From: Lachnospiraceae bacterium UBA3287
GTDB taxonomy: Bacteria > Bacillota > Clostridia > Lachnospirales > Lachnospiraceae
Direction: 5' to 3'
DNA length: 7,269 bases
Assembly (NCBI GenBank): GCA_002362155.1
Contig: DETN01000030.1
Coordinates: 1 to 7,269, forward strand
In this document: positions 1 through 5,927 of the stretch, one piece after another
Layout of the letters: every line of letters begins with the position of its first letter
How positions within the stretch are numbered: position 1 is the stretch's first letter
Notes under the pieces: model-generated
What the model saw: the letters and a program-made list of their open reading frames with translations, nothing else
What the model was told of the DNA's origin: nothing
Database searches by the model: none
Position numbers and translations under genes: made by a program

Positions 1-672
1 CTGGACGGCCTGATCCGGTCCCTGACTCCCTCGGAGATGCTGGAGCAGATCTATGAGATCCGACGGGTCACGGGAGAGAAGATCTCCCACGTAGTGGTCA
101 TGGGCACGGGAGAGCCCCTGGACAACTACGACAGCCTGGTGCGTTTCATCCACCTTCTGACGGATGAGAACGGCATGAACCTGAGCCAGAGAAATGTGAC
201 GGTCTCCACCTGCGGCATCGTGCCCAGGATGTATGACCTGGCAAAGGAGGATCTGTCAATCACCCTGGCCCTGTCCCTGCATGCGGTCACCGACGAAAAG
301 CGGCGGGAGATCATGCCCATCGCAGAGCGCTACAGCATTCAGGAGCTGATGGAGGCCTGCGCCGCCTATTTCGATCAGACGGGAAGGCAGGTCACCTTTG
401 AGTATTCGCTGATCCGGGACGTGAACGACTCGGCGGCGGACGCATCGGGACTGGCCGCCCTGGCCAGGCCCCTGAAGGCCCATATCAATCTGATCCCGGT
501 CAATCCCGTCAGAGAGAGGGGATACCGGCATCCGGAGGACGAGGCGGTCCGGGCCTTCAAAAATAAACTTGAAAAACGCGGTATAAATGTTAGTATTAGG
601 AGAGTAATGGGCCGGGATATCGACGGCGCCTGCGGGCAGCTCAGACACCGGCACCTGACGGATTCCCAGTAG
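1..672 (+). CDS. rlmN: RlmN, dual-specificity 23S rRNA/tRNA adenine-C2 methyltransferase (5' end outside window)
   Basis: A radical-SAM enzyme that methylates C2 of adenine 2503 in 23S rRNA and adenine 37 in some tRNAs. The reading frame is open from base 1, so this is the C-terminal 223 residues; the N-terminal domain and the CxxxCxxC iron-sulfur motif lie upstream. Visible family landmarks, numbered within the fragment, are the 'LTPSEM' segment (8-13), the SAM-binding GTGEP (35-39), 'STCG' (69-72), 'SLHA' (92-95), 'NLIPVNP' (163-169) and the C-terminal 'DIDGACGQL'. Its Cys211 corresponds to the methyl-carrying cysteine of the RlmN mechanism. This cysteine context separates RlmN well from other radical-SAM enzymes; the Cfr resistance paralogue shares the mechanism but is less likely given the neighbouring genes. 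The stop lies 35 bp before the phosphatase gene. Codons from about 556 to 609 are unusually AT-rich and hold a promoter-like sequence. Confidence 0.96.
   Translation: MDGLIRSLTPSEMLEQIYEIRRVTGEKISHVVVMGTGEPLDNYDSLVRFIHLLTDENGMNLSQRNVTVSTCGIVPRMYDLAKEDLSITLALSLHAVTDEKRREIMPIAERYSIQELMEACAAYFDQTGRQVTFEYSLIRDVNDSAADASGLAALARPLKAHINLIPVNPVRERGYRHPEDEAVRAFKNKLEKRGINVSIRRVMGRDIDGACGQLRHRHLTDSQ
569..596 (+). promoter_or_regulatory. Possible sigma-A promoter inside the rlmN 3' end
   Basis: TTGAAA (569-574, 5 of 6 to the -35 consensus), a 16-bp spacer and TAGTAT (591-596, 4 of 6 to the -10 consensus) lie in a distinctly AT-rich stretch of an otherwise GC-rich gene. If active, transcription would start near 603 and give the phosphatase-kinase-rsgA genes their own transcript with a leader of about 105 nt. 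The assignment rests on consensus matching and the compositional anomaly only. Confidence 0.35.
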
Positions 673-707
673 AGCAGACAGTCCGAAAGCGGGGAAGAGA
701 GGTCATA

Positions 708-1463
708 ATGGCAGTCTCGTATTCAGTATCCGACGTAGGCCGGAGACGACAAATGAATCAGGACTTTGTGTTTTCCAGCGACAGGCCGGTGGGAAGATTT
801 CCCAATCTCTATATCGTCGCGGACGGCATGGGCGGCCACCAGGCCGGAGAATACGCTTCCCAGTTCACTGTGGACAGGATCGCGTCCATTATGCAGGATT
901 CGGATAATCCTTCGCCGGACGAAGTCATGGTCCTGGCCCTGCAGGAGGCCAACCGGGAGCTGCGGCTGATCGCCCAGTCCGATCCCAAGTATTACGGGAT
1001 GGGCACTACGGCGGTCATGGCTGTGATCACCGGCAACATTCTGCAGGCGGCCAACGTGGGAGACAGCAGGCTGTATATCGTAGACCGCACCAGGGGCATG
1101 TATCAGGTGACCACCGATCATTCCCTTGTGGAGGAGATGATCCAGGCAGGCAGCCTTGACAAGGAGGAGGCCAGGAATCATCCGGACAAGAATGTCATTA
1201 CCCGGGCGGTGGGTGCGGAGTCCACTCTCAAGGTGGACCTGTTTACGGAAGTTCTTACGGGCCAGTCCCTGATCCTTATGTGTACGGACGGACTGACCAA
1301 CATGCTGGACGACAGACAGATCGAACAGATCATATGGCGCAGCCGGACCATCGAAGAGGCGGCCAGTGTCCTGGTGACGGTGGCCAACGAGGCCGGCGGC
1401 CTGGACAACATTTCTGTCACGCTGATTGATCCGTCCCGATCGGGGAACGGAGAAAAGGCATAA
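708..1463 (+). CDS. stp: PP2C-family protein serine/threonine phosphatase (Stp/PrpC type)
   Basis: A soluble, metal-dependent phosphatase of 251 residues, a normal length for bacterial PP2C. It is expected to reverse phosphorylation by the kinase encoded next door. PP2C motifs appear in order: 'VGRRRQMNQD' (10-19, the usual phosphate-binding arginine region, with NQD instead of the commoner NED), 'VADGMGGH' (37-44, Asp39/Gly40 metal ligands), 'GMGTTAV' (97-103), 'NVGDSRLY' (116-123), 'TTDHS' (135-139), 'TRAVG' (165-169), 'CTDGL' (192-196, metal ligand Asp194) and 'GLDNIS' (231-236, metal ligand Asp233). The start is supported by AGAGAGG at the correct spacing upstream. The gene sits 19 bp before the kinase gene, the usual Firmicute arrangement. 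Targets beyond the kinase itself, such as ribosome-assembly or cell-wall proteins, cannot be read from the sequence. The symbol stp is used; prpC is the Bacillus synonym. Confidence 0.95.
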   Translation: MAVSYSVSDVGRRRQMNQDFVFSSDRPVGRFPNLYIVADGMGGHQAGEYASQFTVDRIASIMQDSDNPSPDEVMVLALQEANRELRLIAQSDPKYYGMGTTAVMAVITGNILQAANVGDSRLYIVDRTRGMYQVTTDHSLVEEMIQAGSLDKEEARNHPDKNVITRAVGAESTLKVDLFTEVLTGQSLILMCTDGLTNMLDDRQIEQIIWRSRTIEEAASVLVTVANEAGGLDNISVTLIDPSRSGNGEKA

Positions 1464-1482
1464 GTGAATTGCGGAGGAAAGC

Positions 1483-3714
1483 ATGATCAAGATAGGAATG
1501 CTGATCGCGGATCGATATGAAATACTCGATAAGGTCGGAAACGGCGGCATGTCCGATGTCTATAAGGCAAAGGATCAGAAGCTTAACAGGCTGGTCGCGA
1601 TAAAGGTTCTCAAGCAGGAATTCTCTGAGAACGCGAATTTTGTATCCAAGTTCAGGGTGGAGGCCCAGGCGGCAGCCGGGCTGATGCATCCCAACATCGT
1701 CAATGTCTATGACGTAGGTGAGGAAAAAGGCATCTACTACATCGTCATGGAGCTGGTGGACGGGATCACTCTGAAAAAATATATCGAATCCAAGGGAAGG
1801 CTCAACGAGCAGGAGGCAGTCACCATTGCCATCCAGGTCGCCATGGGCCTTGAAGCTGCGCACAGAAATCACATCATCCACAGGGATATCAAGCCTCAGA
1901 ACATCATTATTTCCAAGGAAGGCAAGGTAAAGGTCACCGATTTCGGCATTGCCAAGATCGCCACCTCCAATACCATCACTTCCAATGTCATGGGGTCCGT
2001 GCACTATACCTCTCCCGAACAGGCCAGAGGCGGCTATTCGGATGCCAAGAGCGATATCTATTCCCTGGGCATCACCCTTTTCGAAATGCTGACGGGCAGG
2101 GTCCCCTATACGGGAGAGACCACCGTCGCCATCGCCATCAAGCATATCCAGGAGCCCATGCCTTCTCCCAGGCAGTATGTCCACGATCTTCCCTACAGCA
2201 TAGAGCAGATCGTGATGAAGTGCTGTGAGAAGAGCCCCGACAAGCGCTATCAGAATATTTCCGAGCTGGTGGCCGACTTAAAGCACTCCATGATCGATCC
2301 AGACGGTGATTTCGTGACCCGGTTCAGCGTGGACGATCTGGGAGCCACCAGGGCTGTGACGGCAGAGGACAGAAAGACCATCAAGGAAGCTGCCGAGGCG
2401 GCAGCGGCCGCAGCCGGCGCTGCCGGCGCCGATGCAGTCAGCGCAGAGGCGTCCTCCGACAGGAGAGACCGCCGCGGCGGACAGAGCGAGGATCAGGACG
2501 ACGGCGGCGACGTCATTTACGACGAATATCTGGACGATGAGGAAAATCACCGCACGGAGAGGATGACAGCCATCATTTCCGTAGCCGCGGCCATCGTCAT
2601 CGGCCTGGTCATCATCTTCTTCGCCGCCAACAGGATCGGCCTGATCGGCGGGGGCAGTACGGGAGAAGAGGCTGTGGAGACCACAAAGATGCCCAATGTC
2701 ATCGGAAAGACGGAGCAGGCCGCTTCCGAAGCCCTGCGTGCCGCCAACCTGATCCCGGACGTGGTCTACGAGACCACGGACAGCTATGACCCGGGCTATG
2801 TCATCGCCGCCAGCGAGGTGGAAGGATCCAAAGTCCAGACCGGTACCATCGTTACCATTACCGTCTCCATGAACGACGGCGTCATGGTCCCTCTGGTGCT
2901 GGAGATGGAAGAGGAAAAAGCCGTTGAGACTCTGGAGAGCGCAGGCTTTACCGCCAGAGTGGAGACCGATTACAGCGAGGACGTGGAGGAAGGCATTGTC
3001 ATGACTCAGACGCCCGACGGAAACACCAAGGCCCAGAAGGGATCCGAGGTCACCATCACTGTCAGTCTGGGACCGGATCTGGAGGGCAAGGTGGAAATGA
3101 TCTCCCTGGTGGATCTGTCCGAGACCCAGGCCAAGCTTCTGCTGGAGCAGATGGGCCTTCGTATGGGCAGAGTCACGCCGGTGGTGACCTATGACCACAA
3201 CCAGGTGGGAATCGTCCTGAGCCAGACGGTGGGAGAAGGCGTCTACGTGGACAGAGGCACGGCCATCGACGTGGAGGTAGGCTCCCAGATGACCTACAGC
3301 TACACGGCTTCCATCAATAAGCCTTCCGCCAATGACGGCAGTCAGGGAGCGGATTACGAGGACGGGACCATCGTCCACATCGTCGTAAAGACGGTCAGCG
3401 GCCAGGTCCTTCTGGAAACAGATACAGCTACCTTCCCCTTCGAAGGAACCAGATACACCGGCATCAGCGACTCGGCCGGCGTCGTGACCCTGTCCTGGAA
3501 TTATACCTACCAGGAAGAGGTGGAGGTCGAAGTCGAACAGGGGAATACCCAGGAGCCGGCGGAAGAGGAAAATACCGGTGATACGGAGGAAGGCGGAGAA
3601 GGCGAAGGTGAAGAAGAACCGACCCCTCCCACTCCCACCACCACCACTAAGATCATCGAAAGGTCCGAGCCCCGTTCCGTCACCAGGACCATCACCTTCA
3701 CTCCCGAGTATTAA
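1483..3714 (+). CDS. prkC: PASTA-domain transmembrane serine/threonine protein kinase (PrkC/Stk type)
   Basis: Membrane kinase of 743 residues that senses muropeptides or lipid II in related proteins and phosphorylates cell-wall, division and translation targets. The cytoplasmic Hanks-type domain (about 12-270) is complete: glycine loop 'GNGGMSDV' (19-26), ATP lysine Lys41, helix-C Glu60, 'HRDIKPQN' (133-140), DFG (153-155), an activation loop with several Thr/Ser (161-176) and 'SPE' (177-179). A low-complexity alanine-rich then acidic linker (about 335-360) leads to one TM helix (about 362-382). Outside are three PASTA repeats (about 402-463, 468-531, 535-600), a further beta-rich segment (about 604-677) in the place of the Ig-like domain of Bacillus PrkC, and an unusual acidic/Pro-Thr tail (678-743). 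The start is supported by GCGGAGG seven bases upstream. The pair with the adjacent phosphatase is the classic on/off module. Confidence 0.96.
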   Translation: MIKIGMLIADRYEILDKVGNGGMSDVYKAKDQKLNRLVAIKVLKQEFSENANFVSKFRVEAQAAAGLMHPNIVNVYDVGEEKGIYYIVMELVDGITLKKYIESKGRLNEQEAVTIAIQVAMGLEAAHRNHIIHRDIKPQNIIISKEGKVKVTDFGIAKIATSNTITSNVMGSVHYTSPEQARGGYSDAKSDIYSLGITLFEMLTGRVPYTGETTVAIAIKHIQEPMPSPRQYVHDLPYSIEQIVMKCCEKSPDKRYQNISELVADLKHSMIDPDGDFVTRFSVDDLGATRAVTAEDRKTIKEAAEAAAAAAGAAGADAVSAEASSDRRDRRGGQSEDQDDGGDVIYDEYLDDEENHRTERMTAIISVAAAIVIGLVIIFFAANRIGLIGGGSTGEEAVETTKMPNVIGKTEQAASEALRAANLIPDVVYETTDSYDPGYVIAASEVEGSKVQTGTIVTITVSMNDGVMVPLVLEMEEEKAVETLESAGFTARVETDYSEDVEEGIVMTQTPDGNTKAQKGSEVTITVSLGPDLEGKVEMISLVDLSETQAKLLLEQMGLRMGRVTPVVTYDHNQVGIVLSQTVGEGVYVDRGTAIDVEVGSQMTYSYTASINKPSANDGSQGADYEDGTIVHIVVKTVSGQVLLETDTATFPFEGTRYTGISDSAGVVTLSWNYTYQEEVEVEVEQGNTQEPAEEENTGDTEEGGEGEGEEEPTPPTPTTTTKIIERSEPRSVTRTITFTPEY

Positions 3715-3717
3715 TAT

Positions 3718-4617
3718 ATGAAGGGAAAGATCATAAAAAGCATTGCCGGCTTCTATGAGGTGCATACGGGAGAGGAGATCTACCGCTGCAGAGCCAAGGG
3801 GCTCTTCCGGGCCCTGAAGCAGAAACCTCTGGTGGGCGACAACGTGGAATTCGATGTCACGGATACGGTCAGTGTTCCCAGGGAGGGAAACGTGACCAGG
3901 CTCCTTCCCAGAAAGAACGAGCTGGTCCGTCCCAACGTGGCCAATGTGGATCAGGCCTTCTGCCTTTTCGCCATCACAAGACCGGATCCCAACTATAATA
4001 CCCTGGACCGTCTTCTGATCGTTCTGGGACAGAAGGATCTGGACGCGGTGATCTGCTTCAACAAGGCGGACATCGCTTCCCCGGAGGAGATCGAAGAGCT
4101 CCGGTCCACCTACGAAGCCTGCGGCTGCAGGGTCATGTTCATCAGTGCCCTGGACGAGGGGTCCCTTCCGGAGGTCAGAAAGGCCCTCCTGCATAAGACC
4201 ACCGTTCTGACCGGTCCCTCCGGGGCCGGCAAATCCACACTGATCAACGCCATCTGTCCGGGGGCCCGCATGCAGACAGGAGAGCTGAGCAGAAAGATCC
4301 AGAGAGGCAAAAATACCACCCGCCACGTGGAGCTTCTCTCTTCCGGAGGAGACACCTTCCTGGTGGACACCCCCGGTTTTACCTCTCTCTACCTGTTGGA
4401 TATAGAAGCGGACCACCTGAAGGATTATTATCAGGAGTTCGTGGAAAGAGAGGAAGGCTGCCGCTTCAAGGGATGCGTCCACATCAACGAACCGGACTGC
4501 GCCGTCAAGGCTGCTCTGGAGCGGGGAGAGATCTCTCCCATCCGCTATCAGAACTACTGTGAGATCTACCGGGATCTGAAGATGCAGAAGCCGGTCTATA
4601 AAAAGAAAGAAAAGTAA
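3718..4617 (+). CDS. rsgA: RsgA, small-subunit ribosome biogenesis GTPase
   Basis: A circularly permuted GTPase of 299 residues that checks late 30S subunit maturation; GTP hydrolysis releases it from the decoding region. An N-terminal OB-fold (about 1-68) precedes the permuted G domain, in which G4 'NKAD' (115-118) and G5 'SA' (143-144) come before the P-loop 'GPSGAGKS' (166-173), the G2 threonine region 'NTTRH' (199-203) and G3 'DTPG' (217-220). The C-terminal zinc site is seen as Cys248, Cys253, His255 and Cys261. Length and motif order are normal. The start codon is three bases after the kinase stop and lacks a strong ribosome binding site, so translational coupling to the kinase is likely. 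In Bacillus and Staphylococcus, RsgA-type GTPases are linked to PASTA-kinase signalling and the stringent response, which fits the gene order. Older names are yloQ, yjeQ and cpgA. Confidence 0.97.
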   Translation: MKGKIIKSIAGFYEVHTGEEIYRCRAKGLFRALKQKPLVGDNVEFDVTDTVSVPREGNVTRLLPRKNELVRPNVANVDQAFCLFAITRPDPNYNTLDRLLIVLGQKDLDAVICFNKADIASPEEIEELRSTYEACGCRVMFISALDEGSLPEVRKALLHKTTVLTGPSGAGKSTLINAICPGARMQTGELSRKIQRGKNTTRHVELLSSGGDTFLVDTPGFTSLYLLDIEADHLKDYYQEFVEREEGCRFKGCVHINEPDCAVKAALERGEISPIRYQNYCEIYRDLKMQKPVYKKKEK

Positions 4618-4646
4618 TTGGCAAGGGACCTTCCTTCCGGTGATAT
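4618..4646 (+). promoter_or_regulatory. Possible promoter overlapping the rsgA terminator
   Basis: TTGGCA (4618-4623, 5 of 6 to the -35 consensus) starts directly after the rsgA stop codon. After exactly 17 bp comes TGATAT (4641-4646, only 3 of 6 to the -10 consensus), which falls in the loop of the terminator hairpin. Transcription would start near 4653 and make a short leader for the acetyltransferase gene. The -10 match is weak, so this is a suggestion only. Confidence 0.25.
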
Positions 4647-4672
4647 GCTCCGGATCGGAGGCCCTTTCTTTT
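4623..4672 (+). terminator. Rho-independent terminator after rsgA
   Basis: A long interrupted stem pairs AAGGG (4623-4627) with CCCTT (4662-4666), CC/GG and inner short pairs next to it, and TCCGG (4636-4640) with CCGGA (4650-4654) around a 9-base loop. It is followed by the U-rich tract TTTCTTTT (4665-4672). It begins only a few bases after the rsgA stop codon and marks the end of the rlmN-rsgA operon. The ribosome binding site of the next gene starts at the base after the U-tract, so read-through could feed that gene. Confidence 0.8.
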
Positions 4673-4683
4673 GGGAGATAGTT

Positions 4684-5421
4684 ATGAATGAGATACTTGC
4701 ACTGCAGCTCTCGGCAGACTACTGCGTCAGCCCGGAAGAGGTCCGGGATGGCAGCAATCACTTTGCCCCCTGGCGGCCCCTGGAGGGCAGAAGGCGCTAC
4801 AGGGAAGAGGAGACCTGCTTTCTGAAGATCGCTTCGGTGGGCGGAAAGCTGCTTTTCAGCGGAGAACCTTCCTTATTATTATGGTGCCGTGACAGGTATG
4901 AAAAGGAAGGGGGCGAATGGTTCTTTGAAGCAAAGAACATGAGGACTCTGAACGACCGGCTCTATCAGGAGGGATATCAGATCGATATGATCCATCCCTT
5001 CTTTATCTCCGACACGCCATTTAAGGTCCATACGGAGGGATGGGAGATCCGGTGGTTTGAAAAGGAGGAGATCGAAGCCTTCCGGGGAGACGGACGCTTC
5101 ACCAGCGCCTTCACCTTTGATCCGGGTGCCCCGGATGTGATCGGGGCAGCGGCCGTAAAGGACGGAAGGATCCTGGGCATGGCAGGGGCCAGCGCCGACT
5201 CTCCTTCCATGTGGCAGATCGGCATCAACGTGGAAGAGGAGGCAAGGGGCCTGGGAATCGGAAGGATGCTGACGGGGCTTCTTAGAAACGAGATCCTGGA
5301 AAGGGGAAAGCTTCCCTACTACGGGACGGCCATGTCCCATATCGGATCTCTGAAGGTGGCCGTGGGAGCAGGCTTTGTTCCTGCCTGGAGCGAACTGGTC
5401 ACATCAAAGATCGATGGATGA
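4684..5421 (+). CDS. GNAT-family N-acetyltransferase
   Basis: Predicted soluble acetyl-CoA-dependent acetyltransferase of 245 residues; the substrate is unknown. The C-terminal half (about 120-243) carries the GNAT fold: a beta strand 'IGINV' (179-183), then the acetyl-CoA pyrophosphate loop 'ARGLGIG' (187-193, the Q/RxxGxG/A signature), the following helix, and 'GSLKVAVGAGF' (221-231), which matches the conserved late GNAT segment. The N-terminal 120 residues are family-specific and I do not recognise them. The start chosen is the ATG at 4684, with GGGAG (4673-4677) six bases upstream. An in-frame TTG at 4618 would add 22 residues encoded by the terminator hairpin and is rejected. The gene stands alone between two terminators, so it depends on read-through or on the weak promoter-like sequence that overlaps the upstream terminator. 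Confidence 0.88.
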   Translation: MNEILALQLSADYCVSPEEVRDGSNHFAPWRPLEGRRRYREEETCFLKIASVGGKLLFSGEPSLLLWCRDRYEKEGGEWFFEAKNMRTLNDRLYQEGYQIDMIHPFFISDTPFKVHTEGWEIRWFEKEEIEAFRGDGRFTSAFTFDPGAPDVIGAAAVKDGRILGMAGASADSPSMWQIGINVEEEARGLGIGRMLTGLLRNEILERGKLPYYGTAMSHIGSLKVAVGAGFVPAWSELVTSKIDG

Positions 5422-5436
5422 CGATTTACAGAAATG

Positions 5437-5485
5437 AAAAATCCTGTCTGCTTCCACTGTGCGGAAGCAGACAGGATTTTTTTTT
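5437..5485. terminator. Strong bidirectional terminator between convergent genes
   Basis: A perfect 15-bp stem (5441-5455 paired with 5463-5477), with a 7-base loop, is followed by nine T on the + strand (5477-5485) and preceded by AAAAA (5437-5441), which gives TTTTT when read on the - strand. It serves the acetyltransferase (+) and can also end transcripts of the convergent histidine kinase (-). Confidence 0.95.
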
Positions 5486-5489
5486 AGTC

Positions 5490-5509
5490 CGGCCCGGGGG
5501 ACCGGGCCG
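5490..5509. repeat. GC-only perfect hairpin downstream of the histidine kinase
   Basis: CGGCCCGG (5490-5497) pairs perfectly with CCGGGCCG (5502-5509) around a GGGA loop. It lies between the bidirectional terminator and the histidine kinase stop. On the - strand it is not followed by a T run of its own, so it may act as a 3'-end stabiliser or as an additional barrier before the downstream terminator. Confidence 0.7.
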
Positions 5510-5538
5510 ATGAGATCAGCCGTAAAGCGGACATGCTT

Positions 5539-5790
5539 TCACTGGTCCTGGAAGTCCACCTGTATGAAGAGTCTCTTTTCAATGCAGCGGGCGCTGATCC
5601 TTCCGCCCAGACGCTCAGTCAGGGTCCTGGCTATGGAAAGGCCAAGGCCTGTGGAGCTCTGTCCCGACGATACGGTATAGAAACGGTCGAAGAGCCTGCC
5701 GGCCGATACGGGGTCCAGGCCCGGAGCCCTGTTGGAAAAGGTGATGGATCCGTCTTCTGTCATAAGGACTGAGAAGTCTCCGCCTGAATG
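5539..5790 (-). pseudogene. Histidine kinase, C-terminal fragment (ATP-binding domain), separated by IS insertion
   Basis: The last 83 residues of a sensor histidine kinase, read from 5790 down to a TGA at 5541-5539. It begins 'HSGGDFSV', the segment that normally follows the N-box, continues with 'SNRAPGLD' (a degenerate G1 box typical of this subfamily), the F-box 'LFDRFY' (33-38), the G2 box 'STGLGLSIA' (46-54), and ends 'VDFQDQ'. There is no start codon with a ribosome binding site at the junction. A - strand frame from inside the element runs into it, but that adds residues antisense to the tnpA leader and looks accidental. The fragment joins in frame, with no residue missing, to the N-terminal fragment ending at 6478. 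By itself it cannot be a functional kinase, because it lacks the N-box and the phospho-accepting histidine. Confidence 0.92.
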
Positions 5791-5805
5791 AAAAAGCTTT
5801 TTAAT

Positions 5806-5824
5806 CCCCCATCTGAGATGGGGG
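5806..5824 (+). repeat. Left-end subterminal hairpin of the IS
   Basis: CCCCCATC, loop TGA, GATGGGGG: a perfect 8-bp stem extended by one T-A pair (5805/5825). It is nearly identical to the right-end hairpin at 6448-6466. In IS200/IS605 elements such hairpins are bound by the TnpA dimer and position the cleavage sites. At RNA level it may also block read-through into tnpA. Confidence 0.9.
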
Positions 5825-5866
5825 AAAAGGCGAAGCCGTAGCGTTGCCCAGAGTACCAAAAGGGAA

Positions 5867-5921
5867 ACCTCCAATGTTACCATACAGTGGGTTCGCAACC
5901 ACAGATTGCAGCAAAGGAGGT
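5867..5921 (+). promoter_or_regulatory. Predicted leader structure hiding the tnpA ribosome binding site
   Basis: ACCTCC (5867-5872) is the exact complement of GGAGGT (5916-5921), the core of the tnpA Shine-Dalgarno sequence AAAGGAGGT. Between them a small hairpin can form (GGTT/AACC with loop CGC, near 5890-5900). Closing this stem would hide the ribosome binding site. A leader stem-loop that sequesters the SD is established for Salmonella IS200 and keeps transposase levels very low; here it is inferred from complementarity. Confidence 0.6.
5889..5908 (+). repeat. Long-range inverted repeat, left arm (tnpA leader)
   Basis: GGGTTCGCA (5889-5897) and CCACA (5899-5903), separated by a bulged A, are the reverse complement of bases 6387-6400 beyond the tnpA stop. 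Three further pairs (5906-5908 with 6382-6384) extend it past a G-U pair and one mismatch. The arm ends five bases before the tnpA Shine-Dalgarno sequence. See the right arm. Confidence 0.7.
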
Positions 5922-5927
5922 ATCCAT

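Noticed and set aside
582..587. TATAAA in rlmN as a -10 box.
   Set aside because: No acceptable -35 at 16-18 bp upstream; the TTGAAA there is only 7 bp away.
723..2184. Long - strand open frames (723-1550 and 1417-2184) opposite the phosphatase and kinase.
   Set aside because: The same antisense effect; no domain, no ribosome binding site, and complete conserved genes on the other strand.
4618..4683. TTG start at 4618 for the acetyltransferase.
   Set aside because: The extra 22 residues are encoded by the terminator hairpin, and the ATG at 4684 has a well-placed GGGAG.
2278..4761. An 827-codon open frame on the - strand opposite the kinase and rsgA genes.
   Set aside because: It is a shadow of GC-rich codon structure on the + strand: low-complexity His/Asp/Gly-rich translation, no recognisable domain, and well-supported genes opposite.
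5459..5772. Small + strand open frames between the terminator and the IS.
   Set aside because: They lie opposite the histidine kinase C-terminal fragment, have no ribosome binding site, and one begins inside the terminator.
5887..5902. GTGGGTTCGCAACCAC looks like a tRNA T-arm.
   Set aside because: No acceptor, D or anticodon arms fit around it; it is better explained by the leader hairpin and long-range pairing.
5844..5927. TTG start at 5844 for the transposase.
   Set aside because: The added 28 residues lie in structured leader sequence; the ATG at 5928 has an excellent AAAGGAGGT and matches the family N-terminus.
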